Shown here: positions 36,079 through 45,522 of the stretch, one piece after another
How positions within the stretch are numbered: the first letter of the stretch is position 1
How the letters are laid out: every line of letters begins with the position of its first letter
Assembly: GCA_965205845.1 (NCBI GenBank)
Contig: CBDBIG010000003.1
Span: forward strand, 186,001-250,000
Length of the DNA: 64,000 nucleotides
Origin: CBDBIG01 sp965205845 [NCBI: bacterium]
Lineage (GTDB): Bacteria > SAR324
Reading direction: 5' to 3'
Translations under genes and position numbers: made by a program
Notes under the pieces: model-generated
What the model saw: only the letters and a program-made list of their open reading frames with translations
What the model was told of the DNA's origin: nothing
The model's database searches: none

Positions 36079-36471
36079 ATGGATCTCGATCAAATTGGTC
36101 GCAGTGATTTAAAGGTTATTTTGATATTTGCTCTTCATATCGCCAAAGTCGATGACGACTTTGCGGACGGTGAAAAACAGGTGCTTAAGCGCTTGTTTGA
36201 GGTTTTGCACTTGTCTGAGGACGAAAAAAACGCTTTGGTCAAAAACAAACATAGTTTAAACGCCGAATTACGTACGATTGAGAGCGATTTTTCCAAAGAG
36301 ATGCTGGTCAAAGTGCTGTGCGCCGTGGCCCACGCCGATCATCACGAAGGCAGCGGGGAAGTCGATTTTATTCGCAAGGTCAATAAGTCGTTAAACAATC
36401 AGGTAAACTTGCTCCCTATCGAGGACTGGGAGGTGTACGAGTATGAAGTGCTCTCCCAATTGCGTATTTAA
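36079..36471 (+). CDS. TerB-like small protein
   Basis: 130 aa, acidic and all-helical. The segment LIFALHIAKVDDDFADGEKQVLKRLFEVL followed by MLVKVLCAVAHADHHEGSGEVDFIRKV is the paired helix/acidic-loop structure of TerB/DjlA-N-like domains, which bind metal ions. Such proteins are linked to tellurite resistance, but no other ter gene is present, so a more general role is likely. It stands alone on the plus strand between the VWA and LolC/E-like genes. Confidence 0.7.
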   Translation: MDLDQIGRSDLKVILIFALHIAKVDDDFADGEKQVLKRLFEVLHLSEDEKNALVKNKHSLNAELRTIESDFSKEMLVKVLCAVAHADHHEGSGEVDFIRKVNKSLNNQVNLLPIEDWEVYEYEVLSQLRI

Positions 36472-36619
36472 AGCCCCCTCTTTTTTTGAAAAACGCTTTG
36501 CTTAACCACCAAGCCACCACCTTGATGAACACAGCACCGAGTGGCGCAGTTTTTCAGGGCTGTCGATCCGTGGGCTGTGCCCCTTGGGATTGCTAAACAT
36601 AGGATTTTTTAAAAAAAGA

Positions 36620-37897
36620 ATGCGTTTGGATGTTTTTGCAGCGTTGCGGTTTTTGCGGACACCCTCAAACCAAAAATCCCTTTCCGTCTTGTCTTGGTTT
36701 TCGATTGGGGGAGCGGCCTTAGGGGTCGCTTCGCTCATCTTAGCGGTTGCTATACTCAATGGTTTTCGCCATGCTTGGCAGCAGGCCATTCAAGCAACTA
36801 GCCCTCATATTCGTGTTGAATCGCCCCATGGTGCTATCCCTGCCGCAGAAATAAAAAAAATTCTGGGACAACTCCAAGATATCTCGGTGGTGCAAAGTGC
36901 AGCACCCTATGCACAACGCCAAACTTTCCTGCGCACACCCTATCGCTATCGTCCCATGACCTTGCATGGGGTCTACCCCCATTTAGAAGAAAAAACCACC
37001 CGGCTGACCCAGCATTTGCTAAGCAACCAAGGCCCTTGGGAAACGCCTAAACCCCAGGGTTTTTCGAGGCATTTAAAAAGCTTAAGGCAGCTCGAACACA
37101 AAAAACGCGGGGTTTTTTTGGGGCAAAGTGCCGCCGCCGCTTTGGGGGTATTTCCTGGGGATAGCGTCGAGGCTATCTCAACCCATCAACGCTTAACCCC
37201 ACTGGGCCCCTTACCCTTGGTGGCACGTCTTGAGGTGCTGGGGGTGTTTTCCACGGGTTTGGACTATGTCGATGACTGGCTCGCCATTACCCATCACGAG
37301 ACCGTGAGCAATTTGCATCGTATGGGAAATACCAGCGATGGGGTGGGTTTGCGCTTAAAAAGCGATGGAAGGGTTGCAAAATCAACCCTCGCGTTGCTCC
37401 AAAAAACGTTGCCCCATGTTGTGTTGCACCCTTGGAGTGAGGAACACGGTGCACTGTTTAAAGTGATGCGCTTGGAAAAGGTGGGTATTTCTGCCTTGTT
37501 GGGGTTGGTTGGTTTGGTAGGCCTGTTTAATATCATGGCTGTGCTGCTCATTCAAGCCCGTACCAAACAGCGTGCCATGGCCGCGTGGATGGCCATTGGA
37601 GCCAGCCCAGCCTTGGTTAAGCGCACGTTTTTACTGCAAGGTGCCTGCCTTGGTTTTGTGGGGAGTACCACAGGCATGTTCCTTGGCTTGCTGGGGTGTT
37701 GGGCTTTTGCAACCTTTAACATCATCCCCATTCCGCAAGCGGTTTTTCCTCACTTGAACCGCCTGCCTATCATGATGGACTGGCGGGATTTGGCATGGAT
37801 TTTAGGTGGTGCTTGGGGGGTTTCGTTAGTGGCAACACCCTTGCCGATGCGCATTGCCATGCGAACACCCCTTGTGGAGCTCCTCCGCAATGAGTAA
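36620..37897 (+). CDS. Lipoprotein-releasing ABC permease of the LolC/LolE type
   Basis: 425 aa. The N-terminal membrane helix (VLSWFSIGGAALGVASLILAVAILNGF) with the LolC/E-like R-F-L-R segment is followed by a large periplasmic domain with MacB-like character and three C-terminal helices (ISALLGLVGLVGLFNIMAVLLIQAR..., AMAAWMAIGASPALVKRTFLLQG, and LLGCWAFATFNIIP). LolCE with LolD releases lipoproteins from the inner membrane. No lolD or second permease lies next to it. ATG 36620 is preferred over TTG 36584. Confidence 0.88.
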   Translation: MRLDVFAALRFLRTPSNQKSLSVLSWFSIGGAALGVASLILAVAILNGFRHAWQQAIQATSPHIRVESPHGAIPAAEIKKILGQLQDISVVQSAAPYAQRQTFLRTPYRYRPMTLHGVYPHLEEKTTRLTQHLLSNQGPWETPKPQGFSRHLKSLRQLEHKKRGVFLGQSAAAALGVFPGDSVEAISTHQRLTPLGPLPLVARLEVLGVFSTGLDYVDDWLAITHHETVSNLHRMGNTSDGVGLRLKSDGRVAKSTLALLQKTLPHVVLHPWSEEHGALFKVMRLEKVGISALLGLVGLVGLFNIMAVLLIQARTKQRAMAAWMAIGASPALVKRTFLLQGACLGFVGSTTGMFLGLLGCWAFATFNIIPIPQAVFPHLNRLPIMMDWRDLAWILGGAWGVSLVATPLPMRIAMRTPLVELLRNE

Positions 37898-37966
37898 GGT
37901 TTTTACCTTGACTGGGGAAGGCACTGGATGTTCGAGCATGTTTAAAGGCTTTTTTTAGAAATTCTT

Positions 37967-38710
37967 TTAAAGTTCAAGCACCACGGGGCAATGGTCCGAC
38001 CCCAGCACCTGAGGCTGGAGGTAACAGTTTTTTATCTCCGCTTTGAATTGGCTCGAAACCCCAAAATAATCAATGCGCCAACCAATGTTGCGCTCACGCA
38101 CCCCCGCACGCTGACTCCACCACGTATAATGCCCGCCCTCACTCACAAACATCCGAAAAGCATCCCTATAACCCGCCTCGATAAAGGCATCAAAACCCGC
38201 CCGTTCTTGGCTGGTAAACCCTGGGTTTTTAGTGTTGGTCTTGGGGTTTGCCAAATCAATCTCTCGGTGGGCCACGTTCAAGTCTCCGCAAAAAATAACG
38301 GGCTTTTCTTTCTCAAGGTTTTGCAGGTGCTTCAAAAACGCTTTATCCCAACGGATGCGATAAGGCAATCGCGAAAGCCCATGTTTAGCATTGGGAGTGT
38401 ACACATTTACCAGCCAAAAAGGGCCAAAATCGAGGGACATCACCCGCCCTTCCCCCTCATCCAAATCCAGCCCCAAACGCATTTGCAAGGGGGTATGTCG
38501 TGTCAATACAGCCGTTCCCGAATACCCAGGTCGTTGTGCTGAATTCCACAACAGCGCATAGTGAGGCAACTCGAGCGGTGCCACTTGTTCGGGCTTGGCC
38601 TTAATTTCTTGCAAGCATAAAACGTCGGGTTCCGCTTGGCGCACATAGTCCAACAAACCTTTGCGAATGGCTGCGCGAATTCCATTGACATTCCATGTAA
38701 TCAGTTTCAT
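37967..38710 (-). CDS. xthA: Exodeoxyribonuclease III
   Basis: 247 aa, the usual size. It is an AP endonuclease and 3' exonuclease for base-excision repair. Active-site motifs: TWNVNGIRAAI, CLQEIKAKPEQV (catalytic Glu), GYSGTAVLTR, VNVYTPNA, CGDLNVAHREIDL (Asp and Asn), and GSDHCPVVLEL (the final Asp-His pair). It reads convergently with the LolC/E-like gene, with 69 bp between them. Confidence 0.96.
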   Translation of the reverse strand: MKLITWNVNGIRAAIRKGLLDYVRQAEPDVLCLQEIKAKPEQVAPLELPHYALLWNSAQRPGYSGTAVLTRHTPLQMRLGLDLDEGEGRVMSLDFGPFWLVNVYTPNAKHGLSRLPYRIRWDKAFLKHLQNLEKEKPVIFCGDLNVAHREIDLANPKTNTKNPGFTSQERAGFDAFIEAGYRDAFRMFVSEGGHYTWWSQRAGVRERNIGWRIDYFGVSSQFKAEIKNCYLQPQVLGSDHCPVVLEL

Positions 38711-39319
38711 GGCACCCTTTGGTATGGTTCATTTCATGCTTGTCAGAAATAGATCTATGAGATCCACCCACGCAAACCTTGTGGCTAAAAGGCGTGCGGC
38801 TCCAGGTGTTTTTTGCTAGCCATTGCAAACACCTAACCCAAGCTCGGGTAAAACCGCTGCTTAGAGGAAGCATGCCATTTTTTGCCTGCACAACAAACAT
38901 GCTTATAAGTCGATATTAAAGGATTGTATTCATCGCCCAGCCCTTTTTATCACTGGGTGCCCCTTGCAAAGCACTGGGGGACCCTTTTTATCACTGGGTG
39001 CCCCTTGCAAAGCACTGGGGGACCCTTTTTATCACTGGGTGCCCCTTGCAAAGCACTGGGTGACCCTTTTTATCACTGGGTGCCCCTTGCAAAGCACTGG
39101 GGGACCCTTTTTATCACTGGGTGACCCTTTTTATCACTGGGTGACCCTTTTTATCACTGGGTGACCCTTTTTATCACTGGGTGACCCTTTTTATCACTGG
39201 GTGACCCTTTTTATCACTGGGTGACCCTTTTTATCACTGGGTGACCCTTTTTATCACTGGGTGACCCTTTTTATCACTGGGTGACCCTTGCAAAGCACTC
39301 CCAAAAAAATCGACCCCCC
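38711..39319. other. Intergenic region dominated by a minisatellite
   Basis: The first 230 bp (38711-38940) hold no recognised feature. The remainder is the compound repeat listed separately, which extends to 20 bp from the alr start codon. Confidence 0.7.
38941..39300 (+). repeat. Compound minisatellite directly upstream of alr (41-bp and 20-bp units)
   Basis: CCCTTTTTATCACTGGGTG recurs 13 times. Four 41-bp spacings (starts 38941, 38982, 39023, 39064) contain the extra segment CCCCTTGCAAAGCACTGGGGG. From 39105 the unit shortens to 20 bp (starts 39105, 39125, ... 39265), and the last copy (39285) ends with the 41-bp-type tail GCAAAGCACTC. Exact periodicity indicates recent slippage. It ends 20 bp before ATG 39320, so repeat number may affect alr expression. 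There are no conserved repeat-spacer units, so it is not CRISPR. Confidence 0.97.
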
Positions 39320-40588
39320 ATGCAACACCAAGCCACCAAGCAACGTCCAACCGTTGCAGAAATTCATTTAGACCGTTTAGAAGCAAATTGGCAATGTTTG
39401 CGCCAGGTGCACGGGAAAGGTCGCTTGATGGCCGTGGTGAAGGCCAACGCCTACGGCCATGGGTTAGCAACCACAGCCCTATTTTTGCAAGGCTTAGGGC
39501 AGCACTATTTTGGAGTTGCTTTGCTTGATGAAGCCTTAACCCTGCGCCAAGCAGGCATTACGGGGCGTATTTTGGTGCTTGGACCGCCAGAACCCATGCG
39601 TTGGCATGACTATCAAACCCACAATATTGAGGCAACCATCCCTTCTCTAGCACACCTGCAGCAAGCAGCCGCCCATTTAAACCCGCTGCGCAACAAGCCT
39701 GAAGCCACGCACACACCGAGCCAAATGGGCAGTGCATCCGCTTTGCGCATTCATTTAAAGGTGGATACGGGGATGCACCGCGTTGGCTGGACGACCCCCC
39801 CAGATACACCACTGGTGACGTTACTCAAAGAAACCCCCAATTTGGTTGTGCAAGGTGTGTACTCGCACCTCGCTTGCGCAGACAACGTGAGGGCAACCCA
39901 AAACCAAGCCCAATACACGGCTTTCTTAAACTGGGTCGAGGCTTTTTTGCACATCAGCCAAGGGTTTTTTTCCCCCGAACTGCATTTTGCCAACAGCGCA
40001 GGCCTATTACAAAACCCTCGGTTTCATTTTGACTACGCCAGGGTGGGGTACGCATTGTGGGGGCCGTTGGCGTTTGCAACCTCTCAAAACCAGCCTCAAG
40101 CAAATGGGCAACTACGCAACGTGCTCGCTTGGCGTACACGAATCTCGCATCTAAAATGCCTCCCCCACCCAGGCAGGGTAGGTTATGGGGCCTTGCAAGA
40201 GGTAGATGCGGGTACATGGGTGGCCACACTGCCTGTGGGCTATGCAGATGGATACCCGCGCAATATGTACCCCAAAGCCAAGGTCCTTATTCACGGAATA
40301 CGTTGGCCTTTGGTGGGCATGGTCAGCATGGATCAAACCTGTGTGGTTCTGCCCGCACCCACACAATCTTCCACCACGGCCCATGCGCCTCAACATATTG
40401 CCTTGGGCGATGAGGTTGTTTTGCTTGGGGGACAAGGTGGGCAAACCATTTCACCTCATGAAGCAGCACAGTGGTGCCATGAAATTGGCTATACCCTGCT
40501 ATGTGGCATTCGAAGTCGTGTGCCTCGCGCATACCTTTACAACGGCAAACCTTGGATGCCGCCGCCATCACAGCCCCTCTCAGGGTAA
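39320..40588 (+). CDS. alr: Alanine racemase
   Basis: 422 aa, slightly longer than typical (about 370). It makes D-alanine for peptidoglycan. The PLP lysine is in AVVKANAYGHG (residues about 37-47), the phosphate-binding Arg/Tyr segment is near HFANSAGLLQNPRFHFDYARVG, VGYADGYPRN carries the catalytic Tyr, and GMVSMDQTCVV is the C-terminal signature. Insertions near residues 110-140 and in the C-terminal domain account for the extra length. ATG 39320 is chosen from the family alignment. The 360-bp repeat array lies immediately upstream. Confidence 0.95.
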   Translation: MQHQATKQRPTVAEIHLDRLEANWQCLRQVHGKGRLMAVVKANAYGHGLATTALFLQGLGQHYFGVALLDEALTLRQAGITGRILVLGPPEPMRWHDYQTHNIEATIPSLAHLQQAAAHLNPLRNKPEATHTPSQMGSASALRIHLKVDTGMHRVGWTTPPDTPLVTLLKETPNLVVQGVYSHLACADNVRATQNQAQYTAFLNWVEAFLHISQGFFSPELHFANSAGLLQNPRFHFDYARVGYALWGPLAFATSQNQPQANGQLRNVLAWRTRISHLKCLPHPGRVGYGALQEVDAGTWVATLPVGYADGYPRNMYPKAKVLIHGIRWPLVGMVSMDQTCVVLPAPTQSSTTAHAPQHIALGDEVVLLGGQGGQTISPHEAAQWCHEIGYTLLCGIRSRVPRAYLYNGKPWMPPPSQPLSG

Positions 40589-41555
40589 ACGTGCACATGC
40601 TTTGCGCCTTTCGTTTCCATGCTTTGCCACCGTTCGTTTCGCCGTTTATTTTTAAATGAAATATTTTTTGTTTTTTGCGTATTGACGCTGCCCTCAACCG
40701 CTTACCTCCCTTTTAAGAGCCGTGCAGGCTTGCTTAAAGGCTTTTTAGGGCTTGGAAGCTTGGGTGACGGGGCTTTTCTTGAGTAGCCAAACTGCATGGT
40801 TAAGTTATTGTAAAGACATTTTGTGCAGACAGTAAAAGCGTTGAGCACGCTAAATGTCGGTCATGGTTTGGGGGTCTTGTTTTCGCAAGTTTTCAAATAC
40901 CTCTCGAGCGCGTAGCCCCCATTCCAAGCCCTGCAAAAAACAGCCTTGTGGTGTTTAAGCACGCGAAATGGGTTCACCAACTTGCCATCGATACCACCTT
41001 TGTACCTCGGAAATAGTGCGTGTGCGTTGTCGCGCAAAAAGCACCTGGGCTGCCCCCATAAAGGGCTCGCAATAGCATGTGTGTGGCACGGCATCAATAA
41101 TACCCGCCAACCTTTTTTAAAAAAGCCTATGCGCTTAGCACTGCTTTATCTCCGCCTTACCCGCCCCAACGCCCGCGCCGTTAATCTGTGCCTTGCGCCT
41201 CAATGGGGTGCTCCCGCGAAGGTCGGGAAAGGTGAAGATACCCTCTTTGAACATCACGGGTTGCCCTGTGCTTTGAATGTGGTGGCAAAGCATGGGAACG
41301 GTTACAGTCAAAATGGTGGGCATGAAAAGGGTAGCACTGTGCTTGGTCATAGGAGGGATTTTAAAAAAATTGGCCTAGCGTGTGCACTACACCATGCACA
41401 TCAAAAATAACAAAACCTTTGATCCGGAATACTCAATTTACGACACGCTAGCGGTTTTTAAAGATAAGGATACAATTTTGGCTAAAAGACAAACCCAAGG
41501 CAGCAGGAATGGGAGTGTGGGGCAGACCATAAAACGAATCGCGCAATGGGGTAAA
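40589..41555. other. Gene-poor region with phage remnants
   Basis: Contains CATGCTTTGC motifs (40594, 40619), a TTTTTTGCGTATTGAC element (about 40671-40686), methylase remnant C (40810-41125) and a stretch (41145-41300) that is inverted relative to 17735-17880 and includes GTGGCAAAGCATGGG. Nothing else is convincing. Confidence 0.7.
40810..41125 (-). pseudogene. N-terminal fragment of the DNA adenine methylase (copy C)
   Basis: On the minus strand, DAVPHTCYCEPFMGAAQV, FARQRTHYF, IDGKLVNPFRVLKHHKA and HDRHLACSTLLLSAQNVFT-like pieces align with residues 25-110 of the copy at 58935, in three different frames. The catalytic half is missing. The fragment lies next to DNA shared with the 17.7-kb remnant region. 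Confidence 0.75.
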
Positions 41556-42590
41556 ATGCGGATGCCGTTCCCACAAACCCCAGACAAACTTGCCACAACC
41601 TGCTCTCGGGTGGGGTTGTTGTTGTTGTGCGCTGCAGTACTTGATGCTTGTTTAGGCGTGCAAGGACCTCCGCGTTTTGGCGCCAAAGGCCCTTTTGGTG
41701 TACCTCAAAACCATCTTATGGGGGGTTTTCAAGGTGATCGTTCGAATGAGGCCACGAGCAACGCAAATCCTTGGGGAAAACAAAGCCAAATCGCGCCATC
41801 CCTAAAAGATACCAACCCCAACTTGTGGCGTTCTAACCACCTGTGGATACGCCACTTTAGGCGGCATTATGGGACAAATAATACGGTGGCCCATGCTTTG
41901 CGAGCAGGAAAACCTTATTTGCCCACCATCCGCAAAATATTTCGCTCCCAAGGTTTACCCGAAGAACTTGCTTATTTGCCCATGCTTGAGTCCCTTTACG
42001 ACGTAAACGCCAATTCGGGCAGTGCCGTGGGCATGTGGCAATTTACCCTACAGACGGCACGGCACGTGGGTCTAAAAGTGGGCTATGGCGTGGACGAACG
42101 CCGCGATTGGCGCAAAGCCACTGCAGCCGCCGCATACTACCTTAACCAGCTCGGAGCACGTTTTCATTATGACTGGGCACTGGCACTGGCCGCCTACAAT
42201 TGTGGGCCTGGGTGCATTGAAAAAGCCATCAAAAAGCAAGGCAAACGCCGTTTTTTTCAGCTGCGTTTGCGCAAAGAAACCAGCGAGTATGTACCGCGCT
42301 TTGTGGCCATGTTGCAAGTGGCAAAAAGCAAACATCCCACTTTGCTGCTGGCAAAAGTTAGCCATTGTTGCCAGGGTGCTTGCCCCAAACAGGTATACAG
42401 GCAATGCCTTCTATCATGCAGGCAAACATACTTGTTAAAGGCTTTTGGCAAAACCACCAGTCGCATCCCATGTGAACGAAAATCGCAAAGGATCGCAAAG
42501 GATCGCAAAAGGGATGCGAATGTTTACAGCCAGCCCCGCTTGCACAAAAACAAAAGGTTCGGCTCACTCCAATGGGTGTTGTTGGCATAA
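41556..42590 (+). CDS. Membrane-bound lytic murein transglycosylase, SLT domain (MltD-like)
   Basis: About 344 aa. The signal peptide ends in a lipobox (CAAVLDAC), so it should sit in the outer membrane. The SLT domain is complete: GLPEELAYLPMLESLYDV with the catalytic Glu, then GSAVGMWQFTLQTARHVGL, AAAAYYLNQLG, ALALAAYNCGPG and the helical end ETSEYVPRFVAMLQVA. It cleaves glycan strands to 1,6-anhydro ends. The last 75 residues (from about 42350) are Cys/Lys-rich, with reiterated CGCAAAGGAT bases near 42484, and overlap the PurO-like gene by 27 bp. A frameshift that replaced a LysM tail is possible. Confidence 0.85.
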   Translation: MRMPFPQTPDKLATTCSRVGLLLLCAAVLDACLGVQGPPRFGAKGPFGVPQNHLMGGFQGDRSNEATSNANPWGKQSQIAPSLKDTNPNLWRSNHLWIRHFRRHYGTNNTVAHALRAGKPYLPTIRKIFRSQGLPEELAYLPMLESLYDVNANSGSAVGMWQFTLQTARHVGLKVGYGVDERRDWRKATAAAAYYLNQLGARFHYDWALALAAYNCGPGCIEKAIKKQGKRRFFQLRLRKETSEYVPRFVAMLQVAKSKHPTLLLAKVSHCCQGACPKQVYRQCLLSCRQTYLLKAFGKTTSRIPCERKSQRIAKDRKRDANVYSQPRLHKNKRFGSLQWVLLA

Positions 42591-43328
42591 AGCCAACTCT
42601 TCTTGCCCATTGGTCACATGCACACAACGCACCGCCAAAGAGACGCGCGTGGCAGGGCTTAAATGCTTCCACAAGTGCCCTGCCACGCCTTGCGCTTGAT
42701 GGCTTTTGATGGGCAGCAGCAGCGGTTCCCCGCTAAAAGAAGGCAAGGGGTTTCCGTCCCTTGCATAGGTGCTAATGTACCATGCTGCCCCCAAAGGCAG
42801 ATGTTCGTAGCCATGCAACGCATGCTGGCGTGCAGGAGCAAAGGCTGCCTTCCAAGGCACACTGGCTTTTACCAGGGCCAGCCAGCCACTTTGCTGGCTT
42901 AAGTGAATGCCCCCTGCAATCCGCGGGGTGTAATGGGGAGCATCGGGTTCGTAGCACAAGCCCTGCAGGGCTGCAAGCGGTATGTTGGTACTTGTATCAA
43001 GCGCACGGGCCAAAGTGGTGGTGTGGGTCCCATTGGTGGCCAACAGCCAGCCCGCAACCCGTTGCATGGCGGGGTATATAATCAAGGAGGGGTCCTCTAC
43101 CTTACCCATATCCACGGGTTCAGTGCGCAACACACCGTTTTTGAACACAAAGCGGCGGTTTTGGCTGTTGCTGCTGCGTCCCATAATCCAATACGCTTGC
43201 ACTGCCCATTGACCACAAGGTGAAAGCCCAATGGCAATCCCTCGCCCAGGGTAAGGGTTTTGCGCAAGGGCCTGCAAATTACGTTGGGCGGGCAAACAAT
43301 GCTGAACTCCTTCGCTGGGGGTCGGCAT
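42564..43328 (-). CDS. PurO-like IMP cyclohydrolase-family protein
   Basis: 254 aa. The segments NPYPGRGIAIG, YWIMGRSSNSQNRRF, DPSLIIYPAM and WLLATNGTHTTTLA fit the IMP_cyclohyd (PurO) family pattern: a PGRG turn, GRS-x-N-S-x-NR, D-P-S-L-I-I-Y and a TNG-x-x motif. PurO closes the purine ring (FAICAR to IMP) in many archaea; bacterial relatives are less common. ATG 43328 is chosen for AGGAAG 7 bases upstream. Its 3' end overlaps the transglycosylase gene by 27 bp on the other strand. No other purine gene is near. Confidence 0.75.
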   Translation of the reverse strand: MPTPSEGVQHCLPAQRNLQALAQNPYPGRGIAIGLSPCGQWAVQAYWIMGRSSNSQNRRFVFKNGVLRTEPVDMGKVEDPSLIIYPAMQRVAGWLLATNGTHTTTLARALDTSTNIPLAALQGLCYEPDAPHYTPRIAGGIHLSQQSGWLALVKASVPWKAAFAPARQHALHGYEHLPLGAAWYISTYARDGNPLPSFSGEPLLLPIKSHQAQGVAGHLWKHLSPATRVSLAVRCVHVTNGQEELALCQQHPLE

Positions 43329-43520
43329 CTGGGGTCTTCCTTGTTTAAAAATGGCAAAATGCAACGGGGATCAAATACAACGGGAAACACAGAGACCGCG
43401 GCAAAGTGCAATCCACAGCACACACTCAATCAGGTGGTGATGGCGTGTTGCAAAGCCAGGCCTGGTGATTTATGCCCTTGGCCTAAAAGGGGTTCGGCTC
43501 CGTGATGTGCCTGCCATGGT

Positions 43521-45194
43521 TTAAGCGATGCTATCTCCCTCAAACAGTGGTTCAGCCATGTCATCATCCAAAGGCAGACCAAGCAACACTAAATCGGTGG
43601 CAGCCAAGTTAGCCAGTGTGTTGGGGTTTTGTTGTTGCAGTGGGCGCAAACGAACCCCCTTTAGGCGTCCCAGGGGGTCGACCACATACAAGGGGACGGG
43701 GTTCACGGAATGTTTGGTGCTGGGTTCGCGACGTTGGGTTTTAGAGTTGTGGACCACCATTTCCTCGGCATTGCCGTGATCTGCAGTGATGAGCATCACC
43801 CCACCCACCTGTTGCAATACGGGCAAAATGTGCGCCAAGGCTTTGTCCACAGCTTGCACTGCCTGAATAACGGCTTGTAAATTGCCCGTGTGCCCCACCA
43901 TGTCAGCATTGGCAAAATTAATAAGACCAAAGCGTGCGTCACTCTGCACGAGGAGCTGCGTGGTTTTTTGGGCAATTTGGAGGGCTTGCATTTTTGGGGC
44001 TTGGGCATAGGAATCTATTTTGTCAGAGGGAATAAGGTGGTGCACCTCTTTTTGCGCATCCAAGGGAGTGCGCTGACCTCCGTTAAAAAAGAAGGTTACG
44101 TGGGCGTATTTTTGGGTTTCTGCCAGCCGAAACTGCCCCAAACCATGCTCCAAAATGCGCTCACCCAGGGGGCGTTTTACGCGGATGGCAGGGGTAAGTA
44201 CGTGCTTGGGCAAGTTGGTATCTTCATCATAGGTGGTCATACCAACGTAAAACATTTTAGGCAAAGGACCCCGTTCAAACTGCGTAAAATGGGTCTGGGT
44301 CATGGCTTGGCTGAGTTCAATGACGCGATCGCTCCTAAAATTCATGCACACCACCACCGCACCGTCTTCAATAGCCCCCACAGGATGGCCATTGGCATGT
44401 TGCACCACAAAGGGAGGCATGTCTTGGTCGCTGGCCTGAGGCATTTGCTGGCGAAACGCTTTAAGGGCCTTGCTGGCACTTGAAAAACGCCGCCATCCCT
44501 TGCCTTGTACGTGGGTTTGCCAGCCCAACGCTATTTTATTCCAATTTTGGTCGCGGTCCATGGTGATGGTTTCGCGTCCGCCGCCGCTGGCAATGGCATA
44601 GAGCCAGCCGGGGTGTTGCTGGCAAATACCTTGTAGATGGGCTTCGAGGGGGTGAATGTAGTCCTCTGCCGACTGATACCCCACGTCGCGACCATCGAGC
44701 AAAGCATGGACGTACAACCGTTGGACTTCCCTTTGCACGGCCTCGTGAATCACCGCATAAAAATGCTGTATATGGCTATGTACGTTGCCATCGGACACCA
44801 AGCCAATCAGGTGCAAGGGTGCGCCCTCCTGGCAGCGCGCAAACATTTGTTGGGCCACTTGGCTTTGAAAAAACAAACCCTTTTGGAGCAGTGTGTGAAT
44901 CCGGGTGGAACCTTGCTGTAAAATGCGCCCCGCACCCATGGTCATGTGCCCTACCTCTGAGCCACCTATATCTTTTGCGGCAGGCAAACCCACATGGTGC
45001 CCGTGGGTGTATAAAGTGGTATGGGGGTGTTGGCGGGTAAAGGCATCGAGGGTGGGCGTGTGAGCTTTTGCAATGGCGTCGCCTTCGTCACCGCTACCTA
45101 TTCCCCAACCGTCGAGCACAATGTGCAGCAGGGGACCTGCTTGGCTAAATTTTTGGGCTAGGCGCTGATGGGCACTGGCTGTTTGGAGGCGCAT
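43521..45194 (-). CDS. gpmI: 2,3-bisphosphoglycerate-independent phosphoglycerate mutase
   Basis: 557 aa, larger than the usual 510. It interconverts 3- and 2-phosphoglycerate with two metal ions. Motifs: HIVLDGWGIGSGDEGDAIA, then GLPAAKDIGGSEVGHMTMGAGR with the phosphorylated Ser, DGRDVGYQSA, NFRSDRVIELSQ, TQKYAHVTFFFNGG, NFANADMVGHTGN and TADHGNAEEM. The long AKD-IGGSEVGH stretch and the size resemble plant/trypanosomatid-type enzymes more than Bacillus GpmI. The gene runs opposite to its ParB-like neighbour. Confidence 0.94.
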   Translation of the reverse strand: MRLQTASAHQRLAQKFSQAGPLLHIVLDGWGIGSGDEGDAIAKAHTPTLDAFTRQHPHTTLYTHGHHVGLPAAKDIGGSEVGHMTMGAGRILQQGSTRIHTLLQKGLFFQSQVAQQMFARCQEGAPLHLIGLVSDGNVHSHIQHFYAVIHEAVQREVQRLYVHALLDGRDVGYQSAEDYIHPLEAHLQGICQQHPGWLYAIASGGGRETITMDRDQNWNKIALGWQTHVQGKGWRRFSSASKALKAFRQQMPQASDQDMPPFVVQHANGHPVGAIEDGAVVVCMNFRSDRVIELSQAMTQTHFTQFERGPLPKMFYVGMTTYDEDTNLPKHVLTPAIRVKRPLGERILEHGLGQFRLAETQKYAHVTFFFNGGQRTPLDAQKEVHHLIPSDKIDSYAQAPKMQALQIAQKTTQLLVQSDARFGLINFANADMVGHTGNLQAVIQAVQAVDKALAHILPVLQQVGGVMLITADHGNAEEMVVHNSKTQRREPSTKHSVNPVPLYVVDPLGRLKGVRLRPLQQQNPNTLANLAATDLVLLGLPLDDDMAEPLFEGDSIA

Positions 45195-45522
45195 ATTATT
45201 GTATAATAACTGAAGAGGGTTTTGGTTGATGGTCTCGAAAGAAAGGCTAGGGGAGAGCCTGAACGGATGTGTGGGGTATGCCCACGCCTACGCCATATTT
45301 AAAGATCCAGGCACATTGCTCCCAAACATGGTTTTGCCATCCCACCGTGGTTAGGATATACCATACTGGTGTTCCGTGATACGCATAGGGATCGTTGTGC
45401 CACGAAAAAAGCCCCACAAACTATTGTTGGCTCACAAGCGCCAGGCCCCGCAAAAGACATTTAAGAATCATCCCCAAAAAGCACGCTCTATTCCAGCACT
45501 CAGCAACGCTTCCTTTGCCCTT
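45195..45522. other. Divergent intergenic region, about 330 bp
   Basis: Lies between gpmI (minus) and the ParB/SbnI-like gene (plus). A near-palindromic TATTATTGTATAATAACTG covers 45193-45211 by the gpmI start. A GTG at 45376 could extend the ParB-like frame by 49 residues. No other gene is seen. Confidence 0.4.

Noticed and set aside
38941-39300. CRISPR-like array
   Set aside because: The units are contiguous, with no unique spacers, two fixed lengths and no cas genes; it is a minisatellite.
42072-42404. Alternative 110-codon frames over the transglycosylase
   Set aside because: Shadow of the SLT domain; the plus-strand frame carries all catalytic motifs.
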